From positions 806,001 to 870,000 of the forward strand of contig JAEBUN010000010.1 in assembly GCA_023014365.1 (NCBI GenBank): 64,000 nt of DNA. The letters are read 5' to 3'. This DNA is from Lepiota brunneoincarnata. Lineage: Eukaryota; Basidiomycota; Agaricomycetes; Agaricales; Agaricaceae. How positions within the stretch are numbered: position 1 is the stretch's first letter; every line of letters starts with the position of its first letter. The notes beneath the pieces were generated by a model. It had not been told where the DNA came from, ran no database searches, and saw only the letters and a list, made by a program, of their open reading frames with translations. The translations under genes and the position numbers were made by a program. Below are positions 23,568-35,349 of this stretch, piece by piece.

Positions 23568-25563
23568 ATGTTTCGTTATCGCAGCCTCCTCGCGTCCAAC
23601 CTCGCTAGAACACCAGCTCTGGGGTCTAGCATCTTGTTGCATAAGCCATACGCTTGGCTAGCCCCTCCTGCAAGTGTCCGTTCTGCATTCCTCGACTTTC
23701 CAGTCTAATCACGATACCTTCCGGGCTCCACAGCCCCCCGGCCAGCGTTCTGTCCCCAGATCGTTCGGCTCAGGTGCAACGGCGGCAGCACAACCTATTC
23801 CGTCTAGCAACGCTACTCCATCAGTCTCTGAAGTGAACCCGAGCTACCTTCCTATCGTTAGCATTGACGAACGTAAGGTAACCATCGGCTGGGACACAAA
23901 GACATGGTCGAGATTGTGAGTGTATTCTCAGAAACCTGAATGAATGGCGCGGTATACCGGTGATTCGGAATCTGAAGCCATAACATCTGGTTGAGGGATC
24001 ATTGCCGGTGCCCCAAGTGTTTCCATCCCATCACAAAGCAGCGTCTATTGAACACCTTTGACGTGAGCACCCCCGTTATTTCTCCACGTGATGACTAAAT
24101 TCGCCCCCCACAACACCAGATCCCCCCAAATGTCCAACCTATTCAGATTCAGTCGAAGCTTGACGGTTTGGAGGTGACCTGTTAGCCTACAATCCAGTTC
24201 CATCAACCTACCTCTGACCAACTCTATCAAGGGCATTCCTCCGAACCTCATGTATCACTCTACCCTTGGTCATGGCTACAGTATAACTCCTACGACCCCC
24301 AGATCGGTCGCAATAGAGCATCTTCCGAGTGGGTCAATTGCCGTCAGACGCACATCACATCCACGTTCTGATGCCTTCAGGAAAATCTTATGGGGCGCAA
24401 AAATCCAACAATCCCCACCAACGGTGACATATGAGGAAGCCATGGCTAGTGATGACAGAGGTTTGTTCAAGTGGTTAACCAATACCGTTGGTTCCAGCTC
24501 TGCTTCATTTCCGTTAAGTGCGAACATGAACAACAGATATTCAGGATCGATTTGGCTTCTGCTTCATTTCCGGCGTTCCGCCGACACCAGAGGCGACCGA
24601 GACATTGGTCAAACGGATTGGGTTCATCCGCGAGACCCAGTGTGAGCGTCTGTGGTCAGATGTGAACTCTGCTGGTGCTGATAAAATGGCCAAGATGGAC
24701 GTTTTTGGGACTTTACATCGGATCTCGCCAAGGGTGATACCGCATATACCACTCTGGCGCTTGCTGCTCACACCGATAATACGTACTATGTATGTTCGTT
24801 TGAATTGTTCTTCGTGGCAAGAAACGACCTTACCCCTTTTACGTTAGACGGATCCTTCCGGACTTCAGTTATTTCATCTCCTCTCACATACCGACGGCAG
24901 TGGTGGGGCAACACTTCTCGTGGACGGTTTCTATGTTGCTTCTATCCTGAAAGAGCTGCATCCCGAGGCCTACGAGACCCTATCTAAAGTGCCCGTTCCT
25001 GCCCACGCGGCTGGTGAATTGTCCTCTATCTATCGTCCCAGCCCACCGTCTGGTTATCCTGTCCTCGGGGACGACCCTTGCACAAAAGAGCTTATCCAGG
25101 TGCGCTGGAATAACAATGATAGAAGTGTGATGAATCATTTAAGCCCGGATTTGGTCGAGAAATGGTAATGCTCCCACGTCTCAGGCTGAGGACCTGATGC
25201 AAACCTTTTTATCAAGGTACGACGCTATCAGGGCTTGGAACAAGTGCCTCATGAGCCCCGACTCCGAGTACTGGGTGCAGCTTCAACCTGGTACAGCTGT
25301 TTGTACGTGTCACGCTCATTCGTTCCAGGGGTTTCAGACTGAAATTGCATCTAGTGGTTGATAACCATCGTGTGTTGCATGGTCGTTCAGCCTTTGACGG
25401 AAGGCGTCAAATGTGTGGTGCCTACATTGGGATCGACGAATATCACTCCAAATTGGCTGTCCTTCGCGAACGCTTCGTGCCAGAAAGCCCCGCTTCACAA
25501 GGAACAGACCACAGATCAGAAGAAAACCCTAACGGTCGCAGCGTTTGGAACGCAGCTCTATGA
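23568..25563 (+). CDS. Trimethyllysine/gamma-butyrobetaine dioxygenase-type Fe(II)/2-oxoglutarate enzyme
   Basis: Carnitine-biosynthesis type dioxygenase. The start at 23568 gives a basic, Ser/Ala-rich presequence compatible with mitochondrial import. A short GC-AG intron (23670-23703) would join APP to SNHDTFRAPQ; otherwise the start is 23674. The N-terminal zinc-type module reads HNIWLRDHCRCPKC, as in TMLH/BBOX1. The iron motif is AHTDNTYY near 24757 (HxD). A glycine-rich segment, HTDGSGGATLLVDGF, follows near 24888. The C-terminal module is DNHRVLHGRSAF and CGAYIGIDEYHSKLAVLRER. Seven or more exons. It is convergent with homoaconitase, 77 bp apart. TMLH rather than BBOX is my preference from the N-terminal presequence, but the two are not separable by eye. 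Confidence 0.82.
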
Positions 25564-25640
25564 TGCTCCCATTCTATATAAAATTTATGGTCCCGATTGC
25601 ACATGTGTACTATGATGGATATACTTTCCACAGATTTTCT

Positions 25641-27876
25641 CTAAGCTTGAGCTTCAGGTCGTATTTCCTTGAGGATGTAACCTTCAAGTCCACCGCAGAG
25701 CCAAAGCTCCTGCACGGAGGGACCGACAGGGCGCACCGAATACGTTTTATTGAGGGCGCCAGATGCGACAACTTGACCGCTGGCCATGTTGATATTGATA
25801 TCGATGCCCTTGTTCACCGTCAATTCACCATCCCGGCCCCCTGCACCTCTTTTACCATCCTTCGCATATGCCTCAGTCAGATCCTTCACGAGATCGGGGC
25901 ATTCCAGACACACTAAGCCGTTGTTGATGGCATTCCTCTTAAAAATGTCCCCAAAGGAGCCAGCGATAACAAGGGGAATTCCGGCAGCTCTAATCGCAGT
26001 CGCCGCTTGTTCGCGTGACGATCCAGTACCAAAATTGTACCCAGCAACAAGGATCACGCCCTTCTTGGTGCCTTGGGCATTCTCGCCTCCCGCCTGCTTC
26101 GCGACAAAAGAAACGACAAGGGACGCGAATGTGGGGTCATAATTTTCCATTACGACTTGTGCTTGACGTTCAAGGGTGATGTCGTCCTGGTAAGTGTATT
26201 TGCCAGGGTAGATACCATCTGTATTGAGGTTGTCTTGTGGGGTGAAGAGGAGAGGTCCTGAGAATGTGTGGGGAAAGCCCGGGAGAAGGGATTCTACGGC
26301 TGTAGAGGAGGCTGTAGAGGAGGTGGAGGAAACAGAGGCAGCTTGCAAGATAGAGAAACTAGGTGCCCCGACAGGTGGGAGAGTGGCCGGATCAAAGGGC
26401 GCTGGGCCGCAGATGTACCCCTTGATGGCACTAGCAGCCACAACTGCAGGGCTGCTGAGATAAGCCTGGGCATTGGGATGGCCCATCCGTCCTTTGTAGT
26501 TTCTATTCGTGGCACTGATACCCACTTGACCCTCTTCGAGAAGGCCTGTGCCCAGACCAATGCAGGGGCCACACCCGGCAGGCAATACTTTGGCCCCGGA
26601 TTGAATGAGAGTGTCCCAATGACCGAGACGCTCAGCCTCGTGTTGGACGACTGAACTGGCCGCTGCAATGTAGAACTCGACGCCTTCCGCTACTCTATTG
26701 CCCTTCATCACTTCTGCGGCCGCTGCGATATCAGATACACGTGAGTTGGTACAGCTGACGAGGTAGGCTTTGTTGATAGTGATTTTCTTTTCTTCGAGGA
26801 CGGGAAGAGGGTTGGTCACTTTAACGCTGTTGGGGCCGGAGACATGGGGGACTAGAGTGGAAAGATCGAAAACAAGATGGGAAGCGTATTCGGCATCTGG
26901 GTCGGATTGAACTGCCGCAGTTCCGATAGCGTTAAGTCGTTGGCAGTTAATGCGAGGGTGGGCTGGAGGAAGAGGGATACCGGAATTTGCGGAAGAAAAA
27001 GTACGCAGTTCAAGTTTGGCCAAGGCCTTTTCGTACCACTGTAGTGTTGTTTCATCGACGGGGAAGAGACCAACAAGTGCACCCCATTCCGTGGTCATAT
27101 TTGCAATAGTCAATCGGTCGTCGACACCCAAATCTGCAACTCCGTCACCAGTAAACTCAATGGCAGCGTTAAGGACCTCGTCTTTATTGAAGTAACCACA
27201 CAGTGCGACAATGACATCCTTGCCTGTAACACCAGGACCGAGCTTGCCCTTGAACTCGACCTTGACCATCCGAGGGACCTGCCACCACGTTTTTCCTGTG
27301 GCCCATAACGCCGCAGCGTCTGTGCGAACGATAGGCGTTCCGACACAGCCGACGCCACCGTACATGTTGCTATGACTGTCACTGGCGACAGTCAGTGTAT
27401 AGGGGAAGGCGTAACCTTCCTCCACGAGTATTTGGTGGCCTATACCCCGTCCGGAAGGATAGAAGTCGACGCTGTGCTTCCTTGCGAACTCTTCGATCGA
27501 GGCATACTTTGCAAGGTTCTTTGGAGACTTATTCTGTACATCGTGGTCAAGAGTGAAAACAGGTTGCTTCGGGTTATAAACTATGGAAGCACCGATTGAC
27601 TTGAACCTGGGATTTATTGAGTATGGGACAGACGGTGAAAGCGCTTAGTACAGACTTGCTGATGATAGGACCGGTGTTATCATGAGTCATAACATGTTCA
27701 GGACGAATCATCACATAATCCCCAGCTTTGACAATCTTTCCTTCTGGCAGACCAACTGCATACTTCTGGACAACCTTCTCAATGATAGTTTGGGGAGTTC
27801 GGGTTCTGTCACCGACGACGGTTGCGAAAAACCTGTGGTGTCTACATGACCGCGCCCATGACGCTACAAAGCGCAT
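25641..27876 (-). CDS. LYS4: Mitochondrial homoaconitase (alpha-aminoadipate lysine pathway)
   Basis: Converts homocitrate via homoaconitate to homoisocitrate in fungal lysine synthesis. The start at 27876 gives a presequence (MRFVASWARSCRHHRFFATV). After a small first intron at EHVMTHDNTGPII comes a near-uninterrupted 594-codon exon. Iron-sulfur ligands are visible in VSCTNSR and in LPAGCGPCIGLGTGLLEEG. The swivel domain carries YNFGTGSSREQAATAI. The region reading SVSSTSSTASSTAVESLLPG between the large and swivel domains is a low-complexity linker that is longer than I would expect. Length fits the family. The stop lies 77 bp from the convergent dioxygenase stop. Confidence 0.95.
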
Positions 27877-28378
27877 AGCACTGAAGGAAGGACGTCAATG
27901 TAGAGGACGGGTGATATGGCGGTGGAGGGAACTGGGTTCAAGGTTGTCGGGTGGTTTTCGGTTGCCCAAATCAGTTTGGTCATGTTTACTACATACACCC
28001 CTGCTACCTCGTTTTAAATCCATAGTCACATGGACCGCCTTATGCCAACAAATAAGGGCAAGGAACAATGAATGTAGGATTAAAACTGTCGACACAAATC
28101 TTCAAATACGCGGCTTTGTGCTTTTACTTTTTGATATCTTCCACCTGACCTATTAATAGAGAGCCGCTCCTGATGATCCAACCACAGAGGTGCAATGTTC
28201 GACGTTCGTTTGCCGAATTCTATCGAGACGGTATGTGTGCTCCTGAGAAGTGAGCGCTCATGTGGAAATGATTGCAGCAGCTGTGAATGTCGTTGACTTC
28301 ATGTCGAAGCTCGAATGTTCAGCTGAGAGGGGTCACAAAAACAAGTTCAACGCTTTCTCAATAAATACAATGTCGTGG
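27877..28378. other. Intergenic region between LYS4 and DUF1295 gene
   Basis: About 500 bases holding the LYS4 promoter and the 3' flank of the next gene. An ATG at 28197 followed by a good donor does not splice into an open frame. Nothing else seen. Confidence 0.45.
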
Positions 28379-29626
28379 TTAGTCCGTTTTCGATGCCTTA
28401 CTCCCATCTCCATGGTACTCCCCCCAGATCAATTCATCTATCTGTTCCTTATCACCCATCCATCCCGTCACTAAGACTTTGAGGGGGAGGAACATCCCAA
28501 CGCGCCTTTGATACGCGGCATAAGGGACAGGGTATTTCTTCTTGGTAATTGCTTCGGTGTAGGCCGCTGAGGAGAAGAAGAGGGCCGAAAGAGCAAGTGC
28601 TGGGAGTAAGAGCAAAGCGGTCGGCTTGAGGAAAGATAGGAGGACCACGGTGCGTGATTTGGCATCCAAAAGATCTTTGAGGGAGGGGAAGGGAGGGAGA
28701 TTAGGAAGTGAACCGGCCAACAGGGGAAAGAGTGTGATTATCCACTGAAGATGTTGGTTAGGTGGAGAATATCAAGCAACGAGAGACAAGCGAACGCACC
28801 CAAAAGCCTTGTTCACAAGCGAAATTGGGATGTCTAGAGTACCTCCACAAGCCCTTAGTTACAAAACCACGCCGTGCATCTGAGGGTGTCCATGCAAGCC
28901 TCGAACCGGGCCACTGCTGCTTTTCATTATACGGCTGAACAGATTTTTCTCCCTTGACATGAGCCAGGTAGGCGTACTTGTACGTCTGGAACGAGTACTG
29001 TTGGTTGTCGGCAACGAACTCGAACGAGAGAATGCTGAGCGCGACAAGGGCGAGGATGGAGTCAGTACTGGTAATTAGGTCATGGGGCTGGAGGGTGGAG
29101 ACGATGAAAGCCGGCATGCCAAGGAGGAAGAGGAGAAAGTTTTGGGTTGCGGCGATGAAAGTGAAGTTAGTCAGCTGAAAGAGCCAAGGAGAGATTTGTG
29201 TGCGGAGAACGGCCCAGCGGTAGTCCTCATCTTTGCTAGAGCTGAGGTGAGTGCGATAGGAGTTGAATAAAGGAGGATGTGAGACACGCACAGGTTGAAA
29301 AGACCACGGCGGTAGGTGTTGTAGGAGAGTCTGAACATCCAGATGACGATAAGAGCAAGCATGAGGAGGGCCCTAGGACTGCATTGACTTGTTACGGCAT
29401 GTCCCAGGGATTGAGGGGTGTATGGTGCGAGGAAGAAGGGTTGGGAGGTGGGCCAGAGGGGGAGAAGGGCATAGTAGGCCGTGTAGATTGTGGGTAGGAA
29501 GGTCCAGAGGCGGTCTACCTGAGAAACATTTGCGGTGACGAGAGACAGAATGTAGACTGTAAGTGTAACAGCGACACAGAGCTGGACGGGCCAGTCAAAG
29601 GCAGGGGGTACATTGAGGAAAGTCAT
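28379..29626 (-). CDS. DUF1295 (steroid 5-alpha-reductase-like) multi-pass membrane protein
   Basis: ER membrane protein of the DUF1295 family; enzymatic role unproven. The start at 29626 gives MTFLNVPPAFDWPVQLCVAV and successive hydrophobic helices. The conserved loop SQVDRLWTFLPTIYTAYYAL, the segment SSKDEDYRWAVLR and the signature RGLWRYSRHPNFACEQGFW (here preceded by FVTK) are diagnostic of the family. The final exon adds three more helices and ends with YHGDGSKASKTD at 28379. Three exons joined by GT-AG introns near 29260 and 28760. It lies tandem with and upstream of LYS4 on the same strand, without evidence of functional linkage. Confidence 0.85.
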
Positions 29627-30250
29627 GAAGACTCGAATACTTAAGTCAGGTGAATGTGGAATAAAAAGGAAAACACTGCCAAAAGGGCAAATTGTCTACC
29701 TCTGTTTGTACCGCCTACAACTGTCTGAGAAAGTGAAACAGCTTAATTCTGCCTCATCCACTAGACCAAAAAATGATACTTGGTCATCTGCTCGAAATTG
29801 TTGTGTGCAGAGAAGTTATCAGCTCAGATTTCTTGTAGTTCCTGTATAGACATGGATTTGCATCATCATCTCGGTGTGTGTTAATGGTCTAGAAAATCCG
29901 AGCTGATAGCTTTTTTCCATCTGGGACATAGTGCGAGATTCCAAGATAAATAGCTCAAGAAACGGCGAGGAATTAAGCGAGATATGTCAGTCAAATATAG
30001 AAGTAACTCTGCAGTAATGTGTTCTTATGTATCCTATTCACCCTGGTAATTCGTGGATATTTGGTTGAAACTAGCAAGGAAGGATTTTGCGATCGCTGCT
30101 TCACTTTTGGAGCCGATTGGCCTTAGTCATCAAGACTTTCCCATCACCGTGATTGCCCACCCCCAAAAAGAAAAGAATAAAAGAGTAAGTCAGGTGACCG
30201 AGGAATATAGTGACACAGCCACCGCACAAGTCCATCATCTCCGCGCAGCC
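29627..30250. other. Intergenic region with imperfect inverted repeat
   Basis: AT-rich divergent promoter region between the DUF1295 gene and Sde2. It contains an imperfect inverted repeat: 29815-29831 and the reverse complement at 29894-29910 match at 15 of 17 positions. No coding features recognised. Confidence 0.5.
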
Positions 30251-31127
30251 ATGAGCTACACCTCTCTGCTCATCGACACGGTCTCTCCCTTTCCTTCCCT
30301 ATCACTCAGACTTCCCTCGTCCACTCCCATTTCCGCAGTATACGACCACCTCTGTGACCGCTACCCTTCCCTACCCTCCCACTCGGCCTCCCGACTCGTT
30401 CTATCCACCCATGGCGGGCTAATTCCTTCCGATGATCAGCCACTCTCGTCATTGCACACGAGTCATGACGATATTTTTGTGCCCAACCTCTTGACACTCC
30501 GACTTCATCCCCGTCTGCACGGCGGGAAGGGTGGTTTTGGCAGTCAGCTGAGGGCTGCTGGTGGCCGAATGAGCAGCCAGAAGACGAATAACAATGACTC
30601 GTGTAGGGACCTCAATGGCAGGCGGTTGAGCACTCTCAAAGAGGCAAAAAAGTCGGTGGTTATCCTGTTCTGATATCAAGTTTCTGGCTGACAGACTTTG
30701 TAGGCTTGCCGAGTATCTCGAATCAGAACCACAGCGCCTTCAAGTCAAGGTTGAAACACAACGTGCTAAACTGGAGGCTCTGGAGAAAAAACTGGGTATT
30801 GAGCATGCACAATCGAGGAAGCCGGGCGAGGTTTCAACAGAGATCTTGGCAGGAAAGAAGCACCGGTTTGATGATACCGAGTACTTGGAACAGAGCAGGG
30901 AATTGGTTGATAATGTTAAAAGTGCAGTTTCTGTTGGGCTGTTGAAGAAGAGGAAAAAGATCAAGACGTCGCCCTCGCCTGAGGCGCAAAAGGAGACGAG
31001 CTCGGCGGAAGAGAAGGGAAAGGGCAAGGAAAAGGAGATCATTGAAGAGGCCGGGAAACCCGTCGTGGCGCCTGCGTTGGAGACCCCTTCCGTCTCTACC
31101 ATTCCGCCCGAGGTCGTTGGTGCATAG
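30251..31127 (+). CDS. Sde2-like ubiquitin-fold splicing/genome-maintenance protein
   Basis: In fission yeast Sde2 is a ubiquitin-fold precursor cleaved after GGKGG and then acts in spliceosomes on selected introns; that role is known for the family, not shown here. The start at 30251 (gccATGa) gives MSYTSLLIDTVSPFPSLSLR followed by a ubiquitin-like region ending RLHGGKGGFGSQLRAAGGRM. Conserved CRDLNGRRLSTLKEAKK spans the single intron (about 30652-30702, gtcggt donor) into LAEYLES. A coiled-coil and then a Lys/Glu-rich tail follow. The length of about 275 residues suits the family. The gene is convergent with the small RWDD2-like gene. Confidence 0.88.
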
Positions 31128-31371
31128 TCTGATGACTGTACTCTGTATTTTTTACATGAATGCGACGATTCCGACCGAGCACAGCGCCCGTCCACAAGTC
31201 ATGGCCCCTTGGACATCCCCATATGATGACGAAACCACTCCTTCATCCCGATGGCTTCTAATGACCGTACGAGCTCTGCCATGTCCCTAATTTCATGTAA
31301 CCCGACTCTTGCGCTCGCAATCCGAACCCCGGTGGTTTCCGGTAGAGGAACAGTATTGACATGATGAAAGT

Positions 31372-31728
31372 CTAGATACCGAAGACCTGAGCGTATTGAG
31401 TACTGAAGACTCCCCGGATACCAGGGAAGAACAAACTGCGTGCTTTTGACAAGAACGTCCGGATAGCTTCCTTCTCGCCGTCGAAGACAAGCACGCCAGG
31501 TCTTCCTTTTTTTGCAAGTCCAGAAATTGGAACGGATTCTGCGAATGCTTTGAGACGACGAAATTTTGTCTCACTGCGAATATCTGGAGCTATGTCAGCT
31601 ACGCTCAGATACGCAGGTGTATTACCGACGATGCATCCGGGCCAGGGACAAAAACAACTGCATATGTTGGTGAATGAGAACAAGCTATTGCCACGTGATA
31701 TAACGTCATGAAATGTCGGCGATGTCAT
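31372..31728 (-). CDS. Small protein resembling the C-terminal domain of RWDD2 (DUF1115-like)
   Basis: The core reads LKAFAESVPISGLAKKGRPG followed by VLVFDGEKEAIRTFLSKAR, resembling the DUF1115 module of RWD-domain proteins (GxSKPGKPGV then a glutamate-rich strand). No RWD domain is visible upstream. The start at 31728 is a true ATG. A 36-nt intron-like segment (ending ctgacatag near 31588) is possible, so the first 50 residues are uncertain. It is divergent from the Rieske/AIF gene with only 59 bp between starts. Family assignment is tentative. Confidence 0.5.
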   Translation of the reverse strand: MTSPTFHDVISRGNSLFSFTNICSCFCPWPGCIVGNTPAYLSVADIAPDIRSETKFRRLKAFAESVPISGLAKKGRPGVLVFDGEKEAIRTFLSKARSLFFPGIRGVFSTQYAQVFGI

Positions 31729-31787
31729 TGGTTACTGGGCGCTAGAACGAACCTATTATATCACCTAAGCCACAGGTAGATGTGTGC

Positions 31788-34341
31788 ATGACATCAAGGG
31801 CTTTCTTGTCCCGTTCCCTCTTGTCTATCTCTCCCGCACTCAACCCTAAACACAGATTTACATTGTACAAACATTTTAGCAAGATGCCGGTTAAAACTGT
31901 GGCTGTTCTTGATGAGCGCGAACTCCAGGACGGGCAAATGTATGCAGAGCTCATGCCATTGTTGCTAATGCTGAATGGATTTCTAGGAAGGAAGTTGAAT
32001 TTGAGTCAGGCAAGGTTTTGTTATCCCGATTGGGAGATAAGATCCATGCCACGAGCGCTTTCTGCACTCACTACGGCGCCCCTCTTGTCAAGGGCGTTCT
32101 CACCTCCGATGGCCGAATCGTTTGGTATGTATCTCACTTATTATCTACATGCGTTCACTCTGAGAATATATCAATTAGTCCGTGGCACGGAGGTATATCT
32201 TCTACTTGGCTACTACGATTCATAACTGATTCTGTATTCGTTAGCATGCTTCAATATCTGCACCGGTGACATTGGTATGTAATACTAAATCCATCTATTC
32301 ACGAGCATTCCTTTGAGACCCAGTGCAGAGGACGCACCAGCCCCCTCCGCAATCCATTCGTTCAAAGTACATGTTTCCGATGGCAAGATCCATGTGACTG
32401 CCAATCCCGAGAGCACCCTCAAGGAGAATTTGTCAAGGCAGCCTACACTCCTGGCCTCCGGTGCTGATAACTCCAGTCCAGGGCTCATTATCATTGGTGG
32501 CGGTTCTGGTGCATTTCACGCCGTGGAGAGCCTGCGCGAGGTGCGATAACACTTCTTGGGATTCGTTACACGACCTCTGACTAGGATTATCAGCATGGAT
32601 ACAAGCCACCTATCACAATACTCTCCAAGGAAACGCACTCGCCGATTGACAGGTGTGGATACTTTACCTGTGCTCTTATGAAGCTGTTTAACCTCGGTCA
32701 TCAGGACTAAGCTAAGTAAGGCTCTCATCACCGATTCCGCAAAGATCGAGTGGAGGAGCCCAGCTGACCTCAAGATCAAATATGGAACTAACCTTCGTCT
32801 CGGAGTCGTGCGTTTTCTATTCTTCCAACGGTTTATCATACCGCCGACGCTACCTGCAGGAAGTGACCTCCGTGGATCTGAAGAACAAGATCGTGATCTT
32901 GGACAAGGGTGCCGATACTCTCCCATATAGTCAACTCATCCTGGCTCCGGGTGGAACCCCCCGCCGTTTACCGGTAGAAGGGGCTGATCTTGAGAATGTT
33001 TATACCTTCCGCGGTATCGCGGATGCTAAGAAGGTTGATGCAGGTCCGTACTTAACAATAACTGCTCAATCGTCGGTATGACACTCATGTCTCGATATGA
33101 TGCGTACAGCGGCGCAAGAGGGTAAACGACTTGTTGTAATCGGGAGTTCGTTCATCAGTATGGAATTGGTGGTGGCTGTCTCAAAGCGTAAACTCGCATC
33201 TATTGATGTCATTGGCATGGAGGAGTATCCATTCGAGGCTATTCTCGGCAAGGAAGTGGGTGCTGGGCTCAAGAAGGTGGGTGTGCGAGGTTATTATGGG
33301 GATGCACGGGCTGACTGGGATGATGTCTCCAGTATCATGAATCTCAGGGGGTGAAGTTTCACATGCAGACCAAGGTCGAGAAGATTGTCGCTCGGGAAGA
33401 TGATCCCAAGCTTGCGGGAGGGGTTGTAATCAATGGAAAGACCATTCCCACTGATTTTGTGATTATGGGAGTTGGTGTTGCTCCTGCAACAGAGTTCCTC
33501 AAGGACAGTGGTATTGAGATTGCCAAGGATGGCGGCATTCGTGTGGATGAGAACCTCCGCGTTAGGTCTGGCCCTGATACTCAAAATGTTTATGCGATCG
33601 GTGAGTGGAAGATGTACGAAGGATAAAATTGGCTGTCGACGTTGTCCGTAGGTGATATCGCTATCTATCCCCAGGTCCACGGAGGAGAGACGAGAATTGA
33701 GCACTGGAATGTTGGTTGTTTCTTGTCCGTTACCCCGTGTTTTTGATTCAATAATGTTGTAGGTCGCTGGGAACCAAGGACGAGCCGTTGGCAAGACTAT
33801 CTCCGGCGACCCGCAGCCGTTTGTGAAGATCCCAGTTTTCTGGAGTGCCCGTGCGTGCTGCCTATCCCCGATTTCTAAGCGTGTTCGACGTTGGCTGATC
33901 TATCTGAAGAGGGCCAGCAGTTGCGCTATTGCGGCCTCGGACATCAATATGACGAAGTTATTATCAAGGGCGATCCCGGTGCTATGAAGGTGCGAGAATT
34001 TCTATGGCGGGACAAGTCCGGCGACTAATGGGCGTTTAGTTCATTGCGTACTACGTAAAGAGCGGGCGTGTTGTTGCGGTTGCTACGTAAGTTTGACTTG
34101 TTTACGACGAACCTGGGTCTTCAGCCTGACGATGGGTGCTCAGGATGCAGAATGATCCTGTAGTCAGTAAAGCGTCGGAACTACTGAGACTTGATCTCAT
34201 GCCGTCACCTGATGAACTGAGGGGAGGAAAGGCGAGTTATTTGTGGTATTGTTTTGACTACGCATTGACGTGGTTCAATTGTAGGACATTTTGAGTGTTG
34301 ACATCAGCAGTACCACTGCGTTGAAAAGGGTAACGGCCTAA
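31788..34341 (+). CDS. Rieske/AIF-type FAD-NAD(P) oxidoreductase (AIFM3-like)
   Basis: Flavoprotein oxidoreductase with an N-terminal Rieske 2Fe-2S domain, as in AIFM3. I prefer the ATG at 31788 (MTSRAFLSRSLLSISPALNP, presequence-like) over 31884 (MPVKTVAVLDE). Rieske ligands: FCTHYGAPL and VCPWHGACFN (CxH then CxxH). FAD-binding begins LIIIGGGSGAFHAVESLRE. The NAD-binding motif is RLVVIGSSFISMELVVAVSK, where the expected G.G..G is degraded. The second FAD motif is VYAIGDIA. The C-terminus ends TALKRVTA at 34341. More than ten short exons. Likely mitochondrial; the physiological substrate is unknown. Confidence 0.87.
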
Positions 34342-34410
34342 AAATGACAGGAGGGACCGAAAAACGGACCGAAAAAGCTGTATTACTAGCGTTGTTGTAT
34401 GTCCGAATGT

Positions 34411-35006
34411 TTACCTATTTTTTTCGATGATAGCTGAACTTGAAGCATGTGGGGGATGTGGACGAGCGTTCTTCGAATTCTTCGCCACGAGTGTTCCGAT
34501 CTTTCGTCGAAGAGTGACCTCGCCATCACTCGCTAGCAGGCGTACTAGCGCTGAAAAACTGTCGTGACGATCTTTTCGAAATTCGAATAGATTGTTGGAG
34601 TCCTGTACGATGCGGTAAGCTGGTAACACCTGGAATCGAGATCAAGCAGGGCAGACGATACTCATATAGGGAGCCATAAGTTATTTCTGCACAGAATAGA
34701 CAGACATATGGATGTCTTGTAAGAATCCCGATACCAAGATTAATTGTTCCCTGATCTCCTTAATTGAGGAATTGTGCGACTGGGATATGTTAATAAGCTG
34801 GGATATGGCTGCGCAGCACAAGAAAATTAAAGAGTGATTTATTGTGTCCGAGGACAGCTGTCTAAAAACAGAGTTAGTACTACGTGACGTGTTACACCCT
34901 GAGTTCCGGTCGATACATGCAGTACTTGTATCTACATACGCTACTATAATAAGTGGGTAGGTCGGTTTATCCCAGTCTCGACTGTTTTACTTACACTGAC
35001 TCCCAT
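34411..35006 (-). CDS. Hypothetical protein, gene model uncertain
   Basis: Two coding-like exons on the minus strand. One around 34870-34700 reads DTINHSLIFLCCAAISQLIN then ISQSHNSSIKEIREQLILVS. It joins through a gtgcag..ccag intron (about 34630-34690) to an exon starting VLPAYRIVQDSNNLFEFRKD and ending IIEKNR at 34411. A canonical branch site and acceptor (tactaactctgtttttag) lies just upstream of the first of these. A candidate start is the ATG at 35006 (MGVSVSKTV), but the linking splice is unresolved. Helical, possibly coiled-coil; not recognised. Confidence 0.35.
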
Positions 35007-35349
35007 TTTTCGAATCTATTCAATTATTTTGGGCTCTCAAGACTGTCCTTCCCCCTCGGTGGGGCGCACGAATCACAGTGAACATTGATCATGATACCGA
35101 TGGGATTGCTTTCATAACCGGTTCCGATACATCTTCGGAGCGTTTTCGTCAGCGCCGCATGAACGATAAGCGCCACTGGACTCGTGGAGTATGCTCCTTA
35201 TTCCGTAAATGCATGCTTCCTGCTTCGTCCGGCCGCTTCCTTGTCTGGCTTTCGCGGTCACCATAATCCGTTGTATCCCCCCTGCTCTCTATTCTGTACC
35301 CTTGCAGGACTCGCTTTGCTTGCCTTCTCGCGTTGTCGTTGACCTCAAT

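Noticed and set aside
25786..26654. Plus-strand open frames within homoaconitase
   Set aside because: Antisense shadows of a 594-codon conserved exon.
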